A stretch of DNA of 64,000 bases from Vagococcus lutrae (GTDB lineage Bacteria > Bacillota > Bacilli > Lactobacillales > Vagococcaceae), in the NCBI RefSeq assembly GCF_003987555.1, contig NZ_NGJW01000009.1, positions 1 to 64,000 of the forward strand. The letters run 5' to 3'. Positions within the stretch are counted from its first letter, which is position 1, and each line of letters begins with the position of its first letter. This document shows, piece after piece, positions 8,517-20,489 of the stretch. The notes beneath the pieces are model-generated. The model did no database searches, was not told the DNA's origin, and saw only the letters and a program-made list of their open reading frames with translations. The position numbers and the translations under genes are program-made.

Positions 8517-9746
8517 TTATTGATGATGTTTAAAATTTTGTTTTTTTAAATCGGTTAAAGATATCATAATGACAAAACTTACTAAATACATCATAGAAAG
8601 ACATGTCATCACAACACTTAGAGAATAACGATCAAGTAAAAAACCAATCGCAACCGATGAAAACCCTCCAATAGCTCGACCAACATTAATTACTAGATTA
8701 TTTGCTAAAGACCTTACATGCGTCGGGTACAGCAAACTGACAATCGCTCCATATCCACCGAACATCCCGTTTGAAAAAAATCCTACGACTGCCCCTAAAA
8801 TTAATAACATGAACGGCGATGTTGCCAACGGAAAAACGAAAACAGATACGGCAGATGCTAATAAAAAGACACCAAAAGAAAATCGCGGACCATACTGGTC
8901 AAAGAACTTTCCAAAAACCAGCATGCCTAAACTCATACCTATAATAGTCGCAATCATCCAGTAAGACGAACCTGCCACGCTAAACCCCATTTCTGTTTGC
9001 ATAATCGATGGTAGCCAATTCATTAAACCAAAATAACCAGCAATTTGAACAATCGCCATAAGCATCAATGATAGCGTCCGTCTTGTTAATTGTTTTGTTC
9101 CAAAAAGCTCACTTAGACCACTCTCTTGACGACCAATCTCTTGATTATTCTTCCAAGTTTCACTTTCTTCTAGATTCTCACGAACGATAAAAGCGAGTAT
9201 TACCGGAATTAAACCAAATAGAAACAGCTCACGCCATCCGAAAAGCGGAACTAGAACAGCTGCTAAAATAGCTGCGACAATTGCTCCAATTTGTCCTGAA
9301 ACACCAATGATAGACGACATTTTCCCAACCTTTTGTGCTGGAAAGGCCTCTGCCACTAACGCAATCCCAATCCCGTATTCTCCACCAGCACCTATCCCAG
9401 CTAGAAAACGAAAAAGATAAATCCAATAAATATTTGTGGCAAAAAACATGGCTGCCGTGGCAAAAGCGAAAATAAAAATCGTATAGGTAAAAATCTTCAC
9501 ACGCCCATATTTATCAGCTAAACGGCCAAAAAAAACACCGCCTACTAGCATGCCAATATTCGTCACAGACGATATCAGACCTGCTTGCGCACCTGTTAAA
9601 CCAAGATCATGGATGATGGATGTCAGCGAATATGCAATAAACATAATATCCATATTTTCTAACCCCATACCAAAAGCGGACGATAAAAGTGTCAACCGCT
9701 GATGACGTGTCATTTTTGGTGCATGTAGCGAATGTGTTGTTTTCAT
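8517..9746 (-). CDS. major facilitator superfamily transporter (organic-acid/sugar type)
   Basis: 409 residues, 12 predicted helices in two halves separated by the charged loop ESETWKNNQEIGRQESG (about 195-212). The MFS signature GRLADKYGR lies between helices 2 and 3 (about residue 75), and FRFLAGIGAGGEYGIG in helix 4 resembles the metabolite:H+ symporter/aromatic-acid branch. Substrate cannot be read from sequence. Monocistronic, with its own promoter and terminator; neighbours are unrelated. Confidence 0.88.
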   Translation of the reverse strand: MKTTHSLHAPKMTRHQRLTLLSSAFGMGLENMDIMFIAYSLTSIIHDLGLTGAQAGLISSVTNIGMLVGGVFFGRLADKYGRVKIFTYTIFIFAFATAAMFFATNIYWIYLFRFLAGIGAGGEYGIGIALVAEAFPAQKVGKMSSIIGVSGQIGAIVAAILAAVLVPLFGWRELFLFGLIPVILAFIVRENLEESETWKNNQEIGRQESGLSELFGTKQLTRRTLSLMLMAIVQIAGYFGLMNWLPSIMQTEMGFSVAGSSYWMIATIIGMSLGMLVFGKFFDQYGPRFSFGVFLLASAVSVFVFPLATSPFMLLILGAVVGFFSNGMFGGYGAIVSLLYPTHVRSLANNLVINVGRAIGGFSSVAIGFLLDRYSLSVVMTCLSMMYLVSFVIMISLTDLKKQNFKHHQ

Positions 9747-9806
9747 ATTTAATTTTCTCCTTTAAATGAATGCTCTCTGTCATTCGATTATTTAATGTCT
9801 TGTATT

Positions 9807-9835
9807 AGTATAGAGCAAGCTTTTTATTCTCGCAA
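9807..9835 (-). promoter_or_regulatory. sigma-A promoter of the MFS gene
   Basis: Minus strand TTGCGA (9835-9830), 17-base spacer, TATACT (9812-9807), about 60 bases above the start codon. Confidence 0.75.
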
Positions 9836-9861
9836 GAATTATTTTTAAGCCATCATCTAAA

Positions 9862-9897
9862 TAAAATCCCTTATCCAAAAATGAATAAGGGATTTTC
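9862..9897 (-). terminator. terminator of the GT8-mgtC operon
   Basis: Stem AAAATCCCTTAT / ATAAGGGATTTT with a 10-base loop, directly at the mgtC stop codon. Confidence 0.85.
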
Positions 9898-10604
9898 TAC
9901 TCTGCTAAGGCGACCATTCTTACTTTCATCATATTAGGATGCATCGATAACTCTTCGATCACATCCGCATAAGTCAGCTCACGTGGTAAATCAATAGTAA
10001 ACACATTCTTATAGATTTTTTTATCTCGCACGGTATATACATCAAACACGACATCTTCTATTTCAATTGCATGTTTTTCAAAATACGCATTTAGAAATTC
10101 TTTCGTTTCAACACGATGCACGTATTGTACCTCTAATTTTTTCAATTTCGGCACTTTAACAATCCGTTTTACAAGGGTTAAAGAAAACATAATCGCGGCA
10201 AACCCCGCCACAGCAATTTGATAATATCCCATACCGGTCGCAATTCCTAAACCAGCGCATGCCCACAAGGAAGCAGCCGTCGTTAAGCCCATAACACTTT
10301 GTTTCGTCACAATAATCGTGCCGGCACCTAAAAAACCAATACCACTCACGACTTGCGCAATTAAACGTGCCTCGTCAGCTCGTAAAACACCGGTTAGTTT
10401 TGGATATTCAATCGCTAAATTTAGGGCATTAACCGCTATCTCACTTTGTATGAGCGCAATAATAGTCGCACCAATACACACTAAAATGTGCGTTCGCATC
10501 CCAGCTGGTCGGTTTTTATACTGCCGCTCAAATCCCACGACACCGCCAAATGCGGTACTTAGTATTAAACGAATGACGATTTCTCCTAAAGTTAAATCAG
10601 CCAT
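9897..10604 (-). CDS. MgtC/SapB family membrane protein
   Basis: 235 residues from the ATG at 10604 (AGAGGGG, 6-base gap); reading further upstream lacks a ribosome site. N-terminal half is the conserved MgtC/SapB membrane domain: GFERQYKNRPAGMRTHILVCIGA near residues 25-48 and GIGFLGAGTI with the conserved Gly-rich turn. The C-terminal half (about 150-235) is a soluble ACT-like region. Some family members act in Mg2+ starvation or acid tolerance or inhibit F-ATPase, but many are uncharacterised. The start overlaps the end of the glycosyltransferase gene by 8 bases, suggesting translational coupling. Confidence 0.88.
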   Translation of the reverse strand: MADLTLGEIVIRLILSTAFGGVVGFERQYKNRPAGMRTHILVCIGATIIALIQSEIAVNALNLAIEYPKLTGVLRADEARLIAQVVSGIGFLGAGTIIVTKQSVMGLTTAASLWACAGLGIATGMGYYQIAVAGFAAIMFSLTLVKRIVKVPKLKKLEVQYVHRVETKEFLNAYFEKHAIEIEDVVFDVYTVRDKKIYKNVFTIDLPRELTYADVIEELSMHPNMMKVRMVALAE

Positions 10605-11448
10605 TATTTTCCCCTCTATCCATCTTTTTGTTGTAGCGATGTAAACGTTGTTCATAATGATGATATAACGCTACAAAGCGACCGTCACTTTCTTTTTCCC
10701 AAGGCTTTGGACGTCCACAAAAATGTAAAATATGCGTATTCTCCATAACCCAGTGTAAATCAATTTTCGTCAAACTCCGTGCATAGTACGTTTTAAATTT
10801 ACGCGTATCATAGTTCCACTTCTCTTCAGGTATTTCTAAAATATCTTCCCCGTATAAGAAATTTAAAATATCTTGATCAGGGAGCATTAAGTAGTGTCCT
10901 GATTCTTGAATAACGTATTCAATATCTGCTAGATGTATCTTTTGCCGAGCTTGTTGCAAATCAATCAACATAATACCCGAATTATAATAACCATGTTTAG
11001 TACCCAATCGGATATTGTTAATCCCTGTTGTTAAATTCGTAATTCCTTTATGAACAGCGGCGCCAAACATATACCCTTGCAAATCCATCTCCCATAAATT
11101 TGTTAACGGGTTAATAATCAAGGTATCTGGATCAATGTACAAAACGCGCTCCAATTCTTCTGGTAAAATTTGCCCAGCTAATAGGCGAAAATACATTTCT
11201 TTAGGGTAACGTTCCACAACTGGAGCGGAGTCAAAAAACGTATCGTCAATCAAGCATGGTTCGAATGTGCCACCTAACCGATTAACTAAACGTGAAATAC
11301 TAGTTAAAGAAGATACTGAAATTCCAGCGTGAACAAGCCATACTTTAATTTCTTCGTCTGGATTATTCTCAAATAACGATAGCAACATGACTTTTAAAGG
11401 GTACACATACCCTTCATCAAGCGTGACTAATAGATGTATTGGTTTCAA
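10597..11448 (-). CDS. glycosyltransferase family 8 protein
   Basis: 283 residues. I place the start at a TTG (11448), which has GAGGGGGG 7 bases upstream. The upstream in-frame ATG at 11484 lies before the predicted transcription start and lacks a ribosome site. GT8 landmarks: the N-terminal HLLVTLDEGYVYPLKVMLLSL, the DxD metal/nucleotide-sugar motif in VLYIDPDTLII, the acceptor-side YNSGIMLIDL, and HILHFCGRPKPW near the C-terminus. Such enzymes transfer glucose or galactose from UDP-sugars to lipids, LTA/LPS-like chains or proteins; the acceptor here is unknown. First gene of a two-gene unit with mgtC. Confidence 0.87.
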   Translation of the reverse strand: MKPIHLLVTLDEGYVYPLKVMLLSLFENNPDEEIKVWLVHAGISVSSLTSISRLVNRLGGTFEPCLIDDTFFDSAPVVERYPKEMYFRLLAGQILPEELERVLYIDPDTLIINPLTNLWEMDLQGYMFGAAVHKGITNLTTGINNIRLGTKHGYYNSGIMLIDLQQARQKIHLADIEYVIQESGHYLMLPDQDILNFLYGEDILEIPEEKWNYDTRKFKTYYARSLTKIDLHWVMENTHILHFCGRPKPWEKESDGRFVALYHHYEQRLHRYNKKMDRGENNG

Positions 11449-11472
11449 CAGACGTCCCCCCTCTTTTTCTTT

Positions 11473-11481
11473 ATTATAACA
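11473..11481 (-). promoter_or_regulatory. extended -10 promoter of the GT8-mgtC operon
   Basis: Minus strand TGTTATAAT, a perfect TGnTATAAT, with no convincing -35 box. Transcription should start near 11466, which favours the TTG start codon at 11448. Confidence 0.65.
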
Positions 11482-11515
11482 CATACAAAACGGAGAATTG
11501 TTTATCTATCATACA

Positions 11516-11549
11516 AAAAAGACGTGAGTATGCTCTCTCACGTCTTTTG
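11516..11549 (-). terminator. terminator of the bgl operon
   Basis: Stem AAGACGTGAG / CTCACGTCTT followed by T on the minus strand, 8 bases after the bglA stop. Confidence 0.85.
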
Positions 11550-11555
11550 CTAAAT

Positions 11556-13857
<2,302 letters not shown>

Positions 13858-13930
13858 GATCATAATCCCTTTCTGATCTGCCTTTAAGAAGATTATAACA
13901 CGTCACGTCATGATTCCTTTACTTTTATCA

Positions 13931-15817
<1,887 letters not shown>

Positions 15818-15830
15818 TTAGACAAACAAA

Positions 15831-15913
15831 AAAACCCAAATTGAGAAAAACAATATAAAGCACCCGTCCATTACGACAGCCGTACTCATATTATTCTTAT
15901 CAATTCAGGTTTT
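15831..15913 (-). terminator. RAT-controlled leader terminator of the bgl operon
   Basis: On the minus strand AAAACCTGAATTGA (15913-15900) pairs with TCAATTTGGGTTTT (15844-15831) through Watson-Crick and two G-U pairs, followed by T-run. The 5' arm overlaps the 3' arm of the RAT hairpin, so the two structures exclude each other: LicT bound to RAT permits read-through into bglP. The loop is long (about 55 bases). Confidence 0.9.
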
Positions 15914-15935
15914 GCCTGCTTGCCAGTCACAATCC
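15907..15935 (-). promoter_or_regulatory. RAT (ribonucleic antiterminator) for LicT
   Basis: 29 bases starting GGATTGTGACTGGC and ending GGCAAAACCT on the minus strand. This matches the BglG/LicT RAT consensus (GGATTGTTACT...GCAGGCAAAACCT) almost exactly. Confidence 0.93.
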
Positions 15936-15948
15936 TTATGATGATGTT

Positions 15949-15977
15949 AATATATCATAATAAAAATTATCTGTAAA
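15949..15977 (-). promoter_or_regulatory. sigma-A promoter of the bgl operon
   Basis: Minus strand TTTACA (15977-15972), 17-base spacer ending TGA, TATATT (15954-15949). The transcript would begin just upstream of the RAT. Confidence 0.85.
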
Positions 15978-15998
15978 GGCTTTCTTTATTAAAAATAA

Positions 15999-16033
15999 AA
16001 ATAATCTTATGACCTACTAGCCATAAGATTATT
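15999..16033 (-). terminator. terminator of the NlpC/P60 repeat-protein gene
   Basis: Stem AATAATCTTATGG / CATAAGATTATT on the minus strand followed by T-run. Confidence 0.85.
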
Positions 16034-16038
16034 TTTCA

Positions 16039-18399
16039 TTATTTCATCGGCACCGTAGCATTTTTGTTAAGGTAACCATACCATTGTCCTTTTTCATCAT
16101 ATAAAGAATAATAGGTACTACCATTAAAGTGATAGTATACACCACGTGCCATAAATGTCTGACCTTTTAACTTTTTCGTTGATTGACGGAACTTCCAATC
16201 AAAATTAGACCAAGTATTGTAGTTCGGCGAATCTATCTTTACGCGTTGATATAGCGAAATATATTCACCATAATGCGGAACTTCTTTCGTCGCATTTTTA
16301 TTAATATAGCCTAACCAGTTATTCTTATCATCATATAGAGAATAATAAACACTTCCATTTTGATGGTGGTACTTCCCTTTCGCTAAGTATGTTTTATTAT
16401 GGATTGATTTGCTACTTCTCGCTACTTTCCAACTAAAGTTTTGAAACACCTCATAGTTTGGAGACTGGATACGAACATATTTACCATACGGAATGTAACT
16501 ACCTTGAGCTGAAGCTAAACGTGTCGCTTTTTTGTTTATGTAGCCGCACCATTTTCCAGAAGTATCATACAAAGAGTAATAGGTACTACCATTAAAATGA
16601 TGGTATTGTCCTCGCGCAGTGAACGTCTGACCTTTTAAGTCTTTTGTCGATTGACGGAATTTCCAATTAAAGCCCGTCCAAGTATTATAATTAGACGAAC
16701 TAATTACTACATTTTTATTAAATGAAAGATATTCTCCTTGTGCAGGAACCTCCTTAGTTGCATTTTTATTCAGATATCCTAACCAAGTATTTTTATTATC
16801 GTAAATAGAGTAGTAAACACTACCATTTTGATGATGGTATTTACCTTTTGCTAAATAGGTTTTATTATGGAGTGATTTGCTACTTCTTGCTACTTTCCAA
16901 CCAAAGTTTTGAAACACATCATAGTTTGGCGACTGGATACGGACGTGTTTTCCATACGGAATATAACTTCCCTGAGATGGACCTGGACGTGTCGCATTTT
17001 TGTTTAAATATCCTTGCCATTTACCATCGATATCATATAAAGAGTAGTAAGTACTACCATTGAAGTGACGATATTCACCACGCGCCATAAATGTTTGATC
17101 TTTTAACTCTTTCGTTGATTGGCGAAACTTCCAGTCAAAATTTGTCCACGTGTTATAATCCGAAGAACTAATGGTTACATACTGATTAAATGATAAATAT
17201 TCACCGTAAACAGCTGTATGATTTACTGCTTTTTTATCAATATATCCCATCCATTTATCTTTTGAATCATATAACGAATAGTAAGTATGACCATTTTTAT
17301 GGTTATATTTTCCTTTCGCATAATATGTTTTATTTAACAAGATATTTGAACTATTTTTAATATGCCACTCAAAATCACTAAAAACACTATAATTTCCAGA
17401 TTTTATTCGAACATACTCACCTAGTGGAATGTATGGACCACGGTCATTAGGGTCTGCTTTTTCTCCTAATTTAAATAAAAATATTTTCGTATATGGCGTA
17501 GCAGATTTGATATTACTCATAATATTTCGATCATATGAATGCCACATGCGATTATGATTCGGTGTGTTTCCCCAGAAAAAACCTATATGACAATCATATC
17601 CCGGCTTTGTATAATCTGGTTCAAAATAAATCACATCGCCTTTCTCCGCTTTCCCGCTATTTAATAATTGAGAAACGGAATCAAAAGAATAATACTCAGT
17701 ATTTCTAACTAAGGCATCGCGCCAATTGTAAGCATTCGCAATACTTCCCCATGCATTCGCAACATTTGTAATTCTATTCATATTAGCGCCTGCTTCTTTA
17801 AAAACAGTCGCAACAAAGCCTGTACAGTTAAATCCAGGACCGTATTTGTTAGGATTGCCCAGAGGACTCATACACATTTCGATAGGTGTCCATAATCCTT
17901 TAAAAGGTGTTCCAAGATAATAATTATCATACTCGTGCATTGTTAGTCGCTTCATTAATTGATCTCTAGATATTCCCATATATTCTGCGACACCCATCTT
18001 TTGGTTCGCTCTGGCTGAACGTGCCATTGGTAACATATCACTGTAGTCAGTTGTATCTTTAATATAATCTAACAACTCTTGATACTTCTCTGGATCATTC
18101 AAATACTCTGCTAATTCATCATCTGATAACGAAGAAAAATCAATTGATTGAGCATTCTTACTCTCTTCTTCACTATCAATTGTCTCTGTTTCTACTTCTT
18201 CAGAGCTATCCGTACCTATTAAATTTTGAGTATCTAACGATGATGCTGTATTTTGCACATCATCCGTTTCTTCTTGCAACCCTCCATTACTAATAGCCGT
18301 ATCAGATATCAATGTTTCAGACTCCAATTCTGTTGCTATCCCTGTCACAGGCGACAAAATTAACAGGCTACTTAGAAACAGTGCTGTACACCTTTTCAT
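16039..18399 (-). CDS. secreted NlpC/P60-like cell-wall protein with six GW/SH3_8-like repeats
   Basis: 786 residues. Signal peptide about 1-23, then an acidic Ser/Thr/Glu-rich stretch to about 125. A catalytic domain follows (about 150-315): Cys in FNCTGFVATVF and His in DCHIGFFWG fit the Cys-His core of NlpC/P60 peptidases, with GDVIYF between them. From about residue 321 to the end are six tandem 78-residue repeats, each closing on a YYSLYD...W.GY(I/L)(N/D)K motif like GW/SH3_8 wall-binding modules. No LPxTG. Likely a peptidoglycan endopeptidase or amidase held on the wall non-covalently; cleavage specificity is unknown. Monocistronic. Confidence 0.82.
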   Translation of the reverse strand: MKRCTALFLSSLLILSPVTGIATELESETLISDTAISNGGLQEETDDVQNTASSLDTQNLIGTDSSEEVETETIDSEEESKNAQSIDFSSLSDDELAEYLNDPEKYQELLDYIKDTTDYSDMLPMARSARANQKMGVAEYMGISRDQLMKRLTMHEYDNYYLGTPFKGLWTPIEMCMSPLGNPNKYGPGFNCTGFVATVFKEAGANMNRITNVANAWGSIANAYNWRDALVRNTEYYSFDSVSQLLNSGKAEKGDVIYFEPDYTKPGYDCHIGFFWGNTPNHNRMWHSYDRNIMSNIKSATPYTKIFLFKLGEKADPNDRGPYIPLGEYVRIKSGNYSVFSDFEWHIKNSSNILLNKTYYAKGKYNHKNGHTYYSLYDSKDKWMGYIDKKAVNHTAVYGEYLSFNQYVTISSSDYNTWTNFDWKFRQSTKELKDQTFMARGEYRHFNGSTYYSLYDIDGKWQGYLNKNATRPGPSQGSYIPYGKHVRIQSPNYDVFQNFGWKVARSSKSLHNKTYLAKGKYHHQNGSVYYSIYDNKNTWLGYLNKNATKEVPAQGEYLSFNKNVVISSSNYNTWTGFNWKFRQSTKDLKGQTFTARGQYHHFNGSTYYSLYDTSGKWCGYINKKATRLASAQGSYIPYGKYVRIQSPNYEVFQNFSWKVARSSKSIHNKTYLAKGKYHHQNGSVYYSLYDDKNNWLGYINKNATKEVPHYGEYISLYQRVKIDSPNYNTWSNFDWKFRQSTKKLKGQTFMARGVYYHFNGSTYYSLYDEKGQWYGYLNKNATVPMK
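16042..17439 (-). repeat. six tandem 234-bp repeats (ABABAB) in the wall-binding region
   Basis: Translated units are exactly 78 residues (the last is 76). Units 1, 3 and 5 (type A) share YIP(Y/L)G..VRI, W.(V/I)..SS and NKTY.AKGKY; units 2, 4 and 6 (type B) share EY(L/I)S, NTW..F.WKFRQST and QTF.ARG.Y. The higher-order period is therefore about 468 bp, three times. A and B units differ more from each other than same-type units do, pointing to duplication of an AB pair. Confidence 0.9.
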
Positions 18400-18599
18400 A
18401 TAAATCCCTCCATTTATAAAAGATTAATTATCAAATATTCATTTTATGAAATTCAATACTTCCATTATAATATATGATTAACATTTTAATCATTAAATTA
18501 TAATGAGATATTGTAATAAAAATCACAACATCCGTTTACTTATAAAACTACTCTAAAATAGGTTACAATAAGATAAATAAACTAACGGAGGGATAATTC

Positions 18600-19073
18600 A
18601 TGCTTAAAAATTCACATCAATCAGATTTACGATTTATGAAAGACGCTTTAGAATTAGCTAAAGCTGCTGCTAAGGAGGGTAATGAGCCGTTTGGTGCACT
18701 ATTAGTCAAAAATCAACACATCGTTGCTACGGGAAAAAATCATATTCATACTGAAAGCGACCCAACCTATCACGCTGAACTAGGTATTATTCGTGATTAT
18801 TGTCACTCATCTGGTGTTACAGATTTATCTGACTACACCCTTTACACCAGTTGCGAGCCCTGTTGCATGTGTGCAGGCGCGATTGTTTGGGCAAATGTTG
18901 GACGCGTTGTTTACAGTTTGTCTCATGACGAACTTGCAGAAATCGCCGGCTTTAATATTATGATTGGCAGTGATGAAGTTTTTGAAAGAAGTCCACATGT
19001 TCCTGCTGTAACGAAAAATATCTTAAAAGACGAAGCTGAAAAAATATATCAAGAATATTTTGGTAAGAACTAA
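18600..19073 (+). CDS. nucleoside/guanine deaminase of the cytidine deaminase superfamily
   Basis: 157 residues. Zinc and catalytic motifs are complete: HAE (about residue 61) and TSCEPCCMCAG (about residues 83-93, PCxxC). GNEPFGALLVK and TYHAELGIIRDYC resemble GuaD-type guanine deaminases more than TadA, but the exact base cannot be assigned. Start ATG follows ACGGAGGG. It stands alone between divergent and convergent neighbours and ends about 150 bases before a strong shared hairpin. Confidence 0.82.
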   Translation: MLKNSHQSDLRFMKDALELAKAAAKEGNEPFGALLVKNQHIVATGKNHIHTESDPTYHAELGIIRDYCHSSGVTDLSDYTLYTSCEPCCMCAGAIVWANVGRVVYSLSHDELAEIAGFNIMIGSDEVFERSPHVPAVTKNILKDEAEKIYQEYFGKN

Positions 19074-19223
19074 TATCATACGTCATCTCTCACGAAACGT
19101 AACCACTTAGCGATTATTATTATGTCTTATAACGAAATGTTTTGTTATAAGCATCATGAATCATATACTATCTACCTACAATCTTAAAAATTTTTACAAA
19201 CACTATATGAACTTAATAATACG

Positions 19224-19258
19224 AAAACCGCCATATCACGAATGATGTGGCGGTTTTT
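19224..19258. terminator. bidirectional terminator between the deaminase and yghU genes (also resembles an SCC end)
   Basis: AAAACCGCCATATCA / TGATGTGGCGGTTTTT stem with a CGAA loop (an A-G interior mismatch), T-run on both strands, between two converging genes. Its arms also resemble the far inverted repeat of SCC elements; see findings. Confidence 0.85.
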
Positions 19259-19269
19259 AATACTCATCT

Positions 19270-20055
19270 TTATTTAATCGATTGATATTCTACTGTCATT
19301 CCACGTTTTACGGCTGGGCGCTCTGCAATTTTATGAGCCCATTTTAATACATGCGGGTAACTTTCAACATCTAAAAATTCAGCCGCACCATCATATAAAT
19401 CCCCTAAGACTAACTGACCATACCAAGACCAATTCGCAATGTCAGCAATCGTATACTCATCTCCGGCAATATACTCACGTTCGGCTAATATTTTATTCAA
19501 TAAATCTAACTGTCTTTTCGTTTCCATCGTATAGCGGTCTATTGGATACTGCAACTTTTCAGGAGCATAACGGAAGAAATGCCCAAATCCTCCTCCTACA
19601 AAAGGACCTGACCCAACTTGCCAAAACAACCAGTTAAGCACCTCTGTCTTCTCGTGGATTTCTTTTGGTAAAAAAGCATCAAATTTTTCTGCCAGATATA
19701 ATAATATAGAACCCGATTCAAATATATTAACTGATGGTGTTTGTGATTGATCCACCATCGCAGGTATTTTTGAGTTAGGACTAATTGATACAAAATCCGA
19801 TCCAAACTGGTCTCCTTCACCAATATGAATCTGATATAAATCATAGGCTACGTCTGTCTTGCCTATTTCTTTCAATTCTTCTAACATAATCGTCACTTTT
19901 ACTCCATTTGGTGTGCCCAACGAATAAACTTGAAATGGTGCATCTCCTACGGGTAGCTTTTGTTTAAACCGACTGCCCGCAGTTGGACGGTTTCCACCTA
20001 TGTTAGTATTGGCATCTTCCCATTCCCATACAGTAGGCAATGTATAATCTGTCAT
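19270..20055 (-). CDS. yghU: YghU/YfcG-type glutathione S-transferase family disulfide oxidoreductase
   Basis: 261 residues from the ATG at 20055 (AAGGAG, 7-base gap); the reading frame runs on upstream but without a ribosome site. The sequence follows E. coli YghU closely: VYSLGTPNGVKVTIMLEEL, GEGDQFGSDFV.I.PNSKIPA, ESGSILLYLAEKF, WLFWQVG, FGHFFRYAPEK and AGDEYTIADIA. Thioredoxin-like N-domain without a classical Cys, all-helical C-domain. Relatives reduce disulfides using two glutathione molecules. G+C of a sampled line (19561) is 29/60, higher than the abi gene beside it. Confidence 0.92.
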   Translation of the reverse strand: MTDYTLPTVWEWEDANTNIGGNRPTAGSRFKQKLPVGDAPFQVYSLGTPNGVKVTIMLEELKEIGKTDVAYDLYQIHIGEGDQFGSDFVSISPNSKIPAMVDQSQTPSVNIFESGSILLYLAEKFDAFLPKEIHEKTEVLNWLFWQVGSGPFVGGGFGHFFRYAPEKLQYPIDRYTMETKRQLDLLNKILAEREYIAGDEYTIADIANWSWYGQLVLGDLYDGAAEFLDVESYPHVLKWAHKIAERPAVKRGMTVEYQSIK

Positions 20056-20327
20056 GTTATCACTCCTTACTTTTTGTACTAAGCTAATCATAACATTCAT
20101 TAAAAAAAGATGTCCAACTATTGTGTTTATTAATCTGCTAAAATATTCTCTTTAATTTAATGAGAAACAAGTAATCGTGATAAATTCTAAGAAAAAAGCG
20201 GTCGTGTGTTTTTATCAATTTAATCACTTTCATTTAACTATGGCCGTCACAAAATAGCGCTCTATTTTAAAAATTGTTCTAATCATTACGCCGATCTCTT
20301 TTTTGTTGAGAACGAATACTCTATTTC
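20056..20327. other. intergenic stretch without recognisable gene
   Basis: AT-rich, no frame with a plausible start and ribosome site, no strong hairpin. It should hold the yghU promoter near its left edge. It may contain further decayed IS sequence that I cannot recognise. Confidence 0.5.
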
Positions 20328-20464
20328 GAAACATGTCGTACTTAGAATAATTAATTTGTTAAATGAATCCCCTCGTTGAAGTTAAATAAAAAAGATGAAT
20401 GGAACAAGTTCCAACCATCTTTCGACTTCTTTTTCGCTCAGCATATCTATTTGATGAAAGAACC
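20328..20464 (+). mobile_element. decayed right end of an ISL3-family element
   Basis: Aligns with the IS end at 1-127: AACATG..., a short frame MNPLVEVK with stop at 20387-20389, the same hairpin (GATGAATGGAAC / GTTCC..CATC), the TTTCGACTTC box, and a terminal repeat ending GAAAGAACC at 20464 (inward GGTTCTTT). In-frame stops and mismatches show it is dead. I find no transposase body to its left, so the left side (about 20100-20327) is either fully decayed or unrelated. Confidence 0.75.
20388..20424 (-). terminator. IS-derived hairpin serving as terminator of the abi gene
   Basis: Minus strand AAAGATGgttGGAACttGTTCCattCATCTTTTTT: paired stem plus T-run, 66 bases past the abi stop. The hairpin belongs to the ISL3 right end. 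Confidence 0.65.
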
Positions 20465-20489
20465 TATATATTTTAATTTGCTACCAATT

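Noticed and set aside
11449-11484. Longer start of the GT8 gene at ATG 11484
   Set aside because: It lies upstream of the extended -10 promoter's expected start and has no ribosome site; the TTG at 11448 has a strong one.
15967-15985. cre site overlapping the bgl promoter -35 (minus strand AGAAAGCCTTTACA)
   Set aside because: Lacks the central CG and the leading T of the CcpA consensus; too weak to annotate.
16042-17439. CRISPR array
   Set aside because: The repeats are in-frame protein modules of 234 bases with coding periodicity, not short repeats with spacers. No CRISPR array seen anywhere in the window.
19224-19258. Definite SCC right end
   Set aside because: The sequence sits between two converging genes and works fully as a bidirectional terminator, so similarity to an SCC repeat may be chance. 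Reported as a hypothesis only.
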